NCBI GenBank assembly: GCA_013153765.1
Contig: JAADDT010000110.1
Span: 1 to 18,157 of the forward strand
Source of the DNA: Aquificota bacterium
Lineage (GTDB): Bacteria > Aquificota > Aquificia > Aquificales > Hydrogenothermaceae
DNA: 18,157 nucleotides
Direction of reading: 5' to 3'
Within the stretch, counting starts at the first letter, position 1. Every line of letters starts with the position of its first letter. The position numbers and the translations under genes were made by a program. The notes beneath the pieces are model-generated. The model ran no database searches. It was not told the DNA's origin and saw nothing but the letters and a program-made list of their open reading frames with translations. This document shows, one piece after another, positions 15,206 to 18,157 of the stretch.

Positions 15206-17035
15206 GTCAAAGAATACGAATTTAAAAGAATAGAGGAAGAACTGCTTAAAGAATGGGAAGAAAAAAAACTGTTTAAAACGGAAGAGGATAGGGAAAAGGA
15301 GAAGTTTTACGTCCTTGAGATGTTTCCCTATCCTTCAGGCAGAATACATATGGGACACGTGCGGAACTACGCCATAGGCGATGTTGTAAACAGGTACCTC
15401 CGTATGAAAGGGAAAAACACGCTACATCCGATGGGCTGGGACGCTTTCGGTATGCCTGCGGAAAATGCGGCTATAAAAAGCGGTGTCCATCCTGCCAAGT
15501 GGACATACGAAAACATAGACTACATGAGAAACGAGCTGAAAAGGTTAGGATTTTCGTACGACTGGGACAGGGAGATAGCCACCTGTAGTCCGGATTACTA
15601 CAAATGGAACCAGTGGATATTTTTAAAAATGTACGAAAAAGGGGTTGCCTACAGAAGGTCTGCCGTCGTTAACTGGTGTCCCCACGACCTTACCGTACTG
15701 GCTAACGAGCAGGTTATAGAAGGTAAATGCTGGCGTTGTGATACTCCCGTAGTCCAGAGGGAAATACCTTCCTGGTTTCTCCGTATTACCGACTATGCGG
15801 AACAGCTACTTCAGGACTTGGAACAGCTGAAGGGAAAGTGGCCTGAAGCAGTACTTACCATGCAAAAAAACTGGATAGGAAAGTCCATAGGAGCTACCGT
15901 AAAGTTTCCCGTTGAAAACTCAACACAGGTCATAGAAGTGTTTACCACCAGACCGGACACCCTTTTTGGTGTTAGTTTTATGGCACTTGCCCCGGAACAT
16001 CCCCTTGCGGTTGAGCTTGCCAGAGGGACTGAGCAGGAAGAAGAAGTGGAGAGCTTCGTCCAGAAATACCTTACTATGCCCACCAAAGAAAGGAACATAG
16101 TTGAAGAAAAGGAAGGTGTATTTACAGGCAGGTATGCGATCAATCCCCTTACGGGAGAGAAGGTACCTATCTGGATAGCAAACTACGTGCTTTGGGGATA
16201 CGGCACGGGAGCTATAATGGCTGTCCCTGCCCACGACGAAAGGGACCACCAGTTTGCGAAAAAGTACGGCTTACCTATAAAACCTGTAATAAAACCACCT
16301 GAAGGGGATTGGGATTTTGAGGAAAAGGCTTACGAAGGTGAAGGGATACTTATAAACTCAAACGGCTTTGACGGTCTGCCTTCAGAGGAAGCTAAAGAAA
16401 AAATAACAGCCGAGCTTGAAAAAAAAGGGATAGGCAGAAAAACCGTAAACTACCGTTTAAGGGACTGGAACATCTCAAGGCAGAGGTACTGGGGAACGCC
16501 CATACCGATAATATACTGTGAAAACTGTGGCACAGTTCCCGTCCCTGAAGAAGACCTGCCCGTTTTACTGCCTGAAAATGTGGAATTTACAGGTATGGGA
16601 AATCCCCTTGAGCAGGTTGAGGAGTTCGTAAATACCACCTGTCCAAAGTGTGGAAAGCCTGCAAAAAGGGAAACGGACACGATGGACACCTTTATTGACA
16701 GCTCTTGGTATTTCCTTAGGTACTGTGATCCACACAACGATAAAATGCCCTTTGACAGGGAAAAGGCTGACTACTGGATGCCTGTTGACCTGTACATAGG
16801 CGGAATAGAGCATGCAGTCCTCCACCTTCTCTACTCAAGGTTTTTCACCAAGTTTCTAAAGGAAATAGGACTTGTTGAGGTGGAAGAGCCGTTTACCAGA
16901 CTGCTTACGCAAGGTATGGTCTTGAAAAAGTGGATAAAAATAGAAAAACTCCTTGAGATACTTGGCGTGGACGAAAATATCACCATAGACGAGCTAAAGG
17001 AAAAAATACAAAGGCTTAAAGATGGAAAAGGCTAA
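15203..17035 (+). CDS. leuS: Leucyl-tRNA synthetase alpha subunit (split LeuRS)
   Basis: A 610-residue N-terminal portion of LeuRS, which activates leucine and edits mischarged tRNA. It has the HIGH motif as HMGH (49-52), a Cys cluster around CPHDL and CWRC, and the CP1 editing domain with TTRPDTLFG and [18 protein letters not shown]. It continues through [17 protein letters not shown], a second Cys4 zinc knot (YCENCG ... CPKCG), and the leucine-pocket segment [12 protein letters not shown]. It ends just after QGMVL (570-574) with a 36-residue charged tail. Normal bacterial LeuRS continues for about 250-300 residues with KMSKS, anticodon-binding and C-terminal domains; none of this is here or in the following frames. 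This is the alpha/beta split known from Aquifex aeolicus (alpha about 630 residues, beta about 290), so a separate beta gene is expected elsewhere. The TTG start is backed by AGGAGGA. It overlaps the next gene by 14 bases. Confidence 0.96.
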   Translation: MVKEYEFKRIEEELLKEWEEKKLFKTEEDREKEKFYVLEMFPYPSGRIHMGHVRNYAIGDVVNRYLRMKGKNTLHPMGWDAFGMPAENAAIKSGVHPAKWTYENIDYMRNELKRLGFSYDWDREIATCSPDYYKWNQWIFLKMYEKGVAYRRSAVVNWCPHDLTVLANEQVIEGKCWRCDTPVVQREIPSWFLRITDYAEQLLQDLEQLKGKWPEAVLTMQKNWIGKSIGATVKFPVENSTQVIEVFTTRPDTLFGVSFMALAPEHPLAVELARGTEQEEEVESFVQKYLTMPTKERNIVEEKEGVFTGRYAINPLTGEKVPIWIANYVLWGYGTGAIMAVPAHDERDHQFAKKYGLPIKPVIKPPEGDWDFEEKAYEGEGILINSNGFDGLPSEEAKEKITAELEKKGIGRKTVNYRLRDWNISRQRYWGTPIPIIYCENCGTVPVPEEDLPVLLPENVEFTGMGNPLEQVEEFVNTTCPKCGKPAKRETDTMDTFIDSSWYFLRYCDPHNDKMPFDREKADYWMPVDLYIGGIEHAVLHLLYSRFFTKFLKEIGLVEVEEPFTRLLTQGMVLKKWIKIEKLLEILGVDENITIDELKEKIQRLKDGKG

Positions 17036-17861
17036 AAATTCCGAAATAAAGCTTGTTGTGGCATTACTGCTTTCCGGCGTAATCGGTGTGGTCGTTTTCT
17101 GGTCAGGCAAAACCTTCAAAAAAGACAGGGAGGAATTTTTCCTTTACAAAAAATACGTTCCCTATCTGGACAAAAAAGGAGAAAACCTGATAAAAAAGTT
17201 CGTGTTCAAGGCTGACACGGACGAGAAAATAGTCGTCCTCACGTTTGACGACGGACCTGCAGAAAACGGCAAAGGTCTGGTTAAGGTATTGGAAAAATAT
17301 CAGGTTCCGGCAACCTTTTTCCTCGTGGCGGAAAAAATATCCCCACAGAACATAAACCGCTACAGGTCAGACCTGTTTACCATAGGAATGCACACTTACA
17401 GCCATTCCAACTACGACAGGCTGACTGAAGAAGAAATCCAAAAGGACGTGGCAAAAACAGTGGAAGTATTTAAAAACTTTAATATAAACACCTCCTACTT
17501 CCGACCTGCCTACGGTATAGTGAATGAAGGTCTGGAAAAAGCTCTGGACAGGTTCTCCCTTCAGGGGATTTTATGGTCCCTTGATCCTATGGACTGGAAA
17601 ATTTCCAATCAGGAAGAAATTATAAAAAACATAACCGAAAACCTGTCCCCCGGCTCAATCATCCTCCTCCACGAAAACAGGATTAAACCACAAACGCTGG
17701 AAACGGTAATAAAAAAGCTAAAAGAGAAGGGATACAGGATAGTACCTCTTGAAAAACTCCTTACCTATCCTGTAGAGCATCCAAAGTTGCTGGCAGGCAA
17801 AAAAACATTATTTTTAAGAGAAAAAGGACAAAAGGAAAAGGAAGATGGCGGTTATAACTAA
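17022..17861 (+). CDS. Membrane-anchored polysaccharide deacetylase (NodB/CE4 domain)
   Basis: A 279-residue protein with an N-terminal signal anchor at about 10-27 ([18 protein letters not shown]), so the catalytic part is probably periplasmic. All five CE4 motifs are present: TFDDGP (74-79, with catalytic D76 and metal D77), HTYSH (124-128, metal histidines), RPAYG (161-165), DPMDW (188-192) and LLHE (215-218). The active site looks intact, for metal-dependent removal of N- or O-acetyl groups from peptidoglycan, chitin-like or exopolysaccharide sugars; the substrate is not readable. A helical spacer (about 35-62) separates anchor and domain. The C-terminal ~25 residues are strongly charged. 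The ATG lies inside the last codons of leuS (14-base overlap, AAAGAT upstream, poor ribosome site). It overlaps the next gene by 17 bases. Confidence 0.92.
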   Translation: MEKAKNSEIKLVVALLLSGVIGVVVFWSGKTFKKDREEFFLYKKYVPYLDKKGENLIKKFVFKADTDEKIVVLTFDDGPAENGKGLVKVLEKYQVPATFFLVAEKISPQNINRYRSDLFTIGMHTYSHSNYDRLTEEEIQKDVAKTVEVFKNFNINTSYFRPAYGIVNEGLEKALDRFSLQGILWSLDPMDWKISNQEEIIKNITENLSPGSIILLHENRIKPQTLETVIKKLKEKGYRIVPLEKLLTYPVEHPKLLAGKKTLFLREKGQKEKEDGGYN

Positions 17862-18157
17862 AAAAAGGAAAAAAACGGCAAAACTCCCACAGCCTAAAAA
17901 ATTTACCGTAAAAGAGGTGGAAAAACTTTATAAATACGGTTTTTTCAAGCCTGACGAAAAAATAGAGCTTGTAAACGGGGAGATTTACAAAATGAGCCCA
18001 ATAGGATTAAAACATGCATTGGTTGTTGACATTTTAAACGAGCTTTTTAATGAAATCCTGCACTCCAATCAGGATTTAAAGAAGAAGTATATCGTCCGTG
18101 TTCAAAATCCCCTGAAACTATCGGCTGATACGGTACTCCAGCCTGATGTGGCACTGG
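17845..18157 (+). CDS. Uma2-family (DUF820) PD-(D/E)XK-fold protein, C-terminus beyond window
   Basis: The first 104 codons of a protein cut by the right edge. It opens with a Lys-rich stretch ([20 protein letters not shown]), then FTVKEVEKLYKYGFFKPDEK, IELVNGEIYKMSPIGLKHAL, YIVRVQNPLKLSADT and VLQPDVAL. The order ERxELVNGEIYxMSPxxxxHxxxxxxL ... RVQxPxxL ... xxPDVxL is the Uma2 signature, in which the Glu of NGE and the Asp of QPDV belong to the restriction-endonuclease-like site. Their real function is poorly known; they are common in thermophiles and cyanobacteria and are not linked to a proven nuclease role here. The ATG is preceded by AAAGGA (17831-17836) at eight bases and lies within the end of the deacetylase gene. 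Full-length members have about 180-210 residues. Confidence 0.85.
   Translation, partial: MAVITKKRKKTAKLPQPKKFTVKEVEKLYKYGFFKPDEKIELVNGEIYKMSPIGLKHALVVDILNELFNEILHSNQDLKKKYIVRVQNPLKLSADTVLQPDVAL

Noticed and set aside
17022..17861. Frameshifted remainder of leuS
   Set aside because: The frame has a membrane anchor and all five CE4 deacetylase motifs, and no KMSKS or anticodon-domain sequence is seen.
1..18157. Mobile element, CRISPR array, tRNA or rRNA genes
   Set aside because: I saw no transposase or integrase motif, regularly spaced repeat, cloverleaf or rRNA-like sequence; base and codon use is even across the window.

Overview
The window looks like chromosomal DNA from a thermophilic bacterium of the Aquificota (Aquifex/Hydrogenobacter/Persephonella relatives). 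The strongest evidence is the leucyl-tRNA synthetase gene at 15203-17035. It stops after the QGMVL motif and before the KMSKS loop, the alpha-subunit layout known from Aquifex aeolicus, and is followed by unrelated genes. An archaeal-type 3-dehydroquinate synthase gene, heavy use of ATA (Ile) and AGG/AGA (Arg) codons, and Lys/Glu-rich proteins agree with this. The genus cannot be fixed by reading alone.

Layout. (1) 1-1958, minus strand: a small zinc-finger protein of the BCAM0308 type, then the first ~490 codons of a hydantoinase/oxoprolinase (HyuA) gene that runs off the left edge. (2) 2040-7504, plus strand: cysS, a UbiE/MenG-like methyltransferase, archaeal-type DHQ synthase, an MCE/MlaD-like lipid-transport protein with a beta-rich C-terminus, and a CRP/FNR-family regulator. 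The genes are packed with gaps of 1, 49, 8 and 13 bases. (3) 7605-13446, plus strand: a complete tripartite RND efflux operon (TolC-like channel, membrane fusion protein, RND pump), with a good sigma70-type promoter in front and a strong hairpin-plus-T terminator behind. (4) 13477-15120, minus strand: a secreted protein with a DUF4139-like region, whose stop directly abuts rsmI (16S rRNA C1402 2'-O-methyltransferase). (5) 15203-18157, plus strand: leuS alpha, a membrane-anchored NodB-type polysaccharide deacetylase, and the start of a Uma2-family protein cut by the right edge. The last three genes overlap each other by 14 and 17 bases.

The content is mostly housekeeping (translation, shikimate, quinone) plus envelope functions (lipid transport, efflux, polysaccharide deacetylation). 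No stretch longer than about 100 bases lacks a gene. I saw no tRNA, rRNA, CRISPR array, transposase or phage gene, and no clearly new multi-gene system. The points most worth checking are the split synthetase, the unusual charged-residue set and terminal CxxC in the efflux system, the palindromic A/T cores at the promoters, the BCAM0308-hyuA pairing and the start-stop coupling of rsmI.
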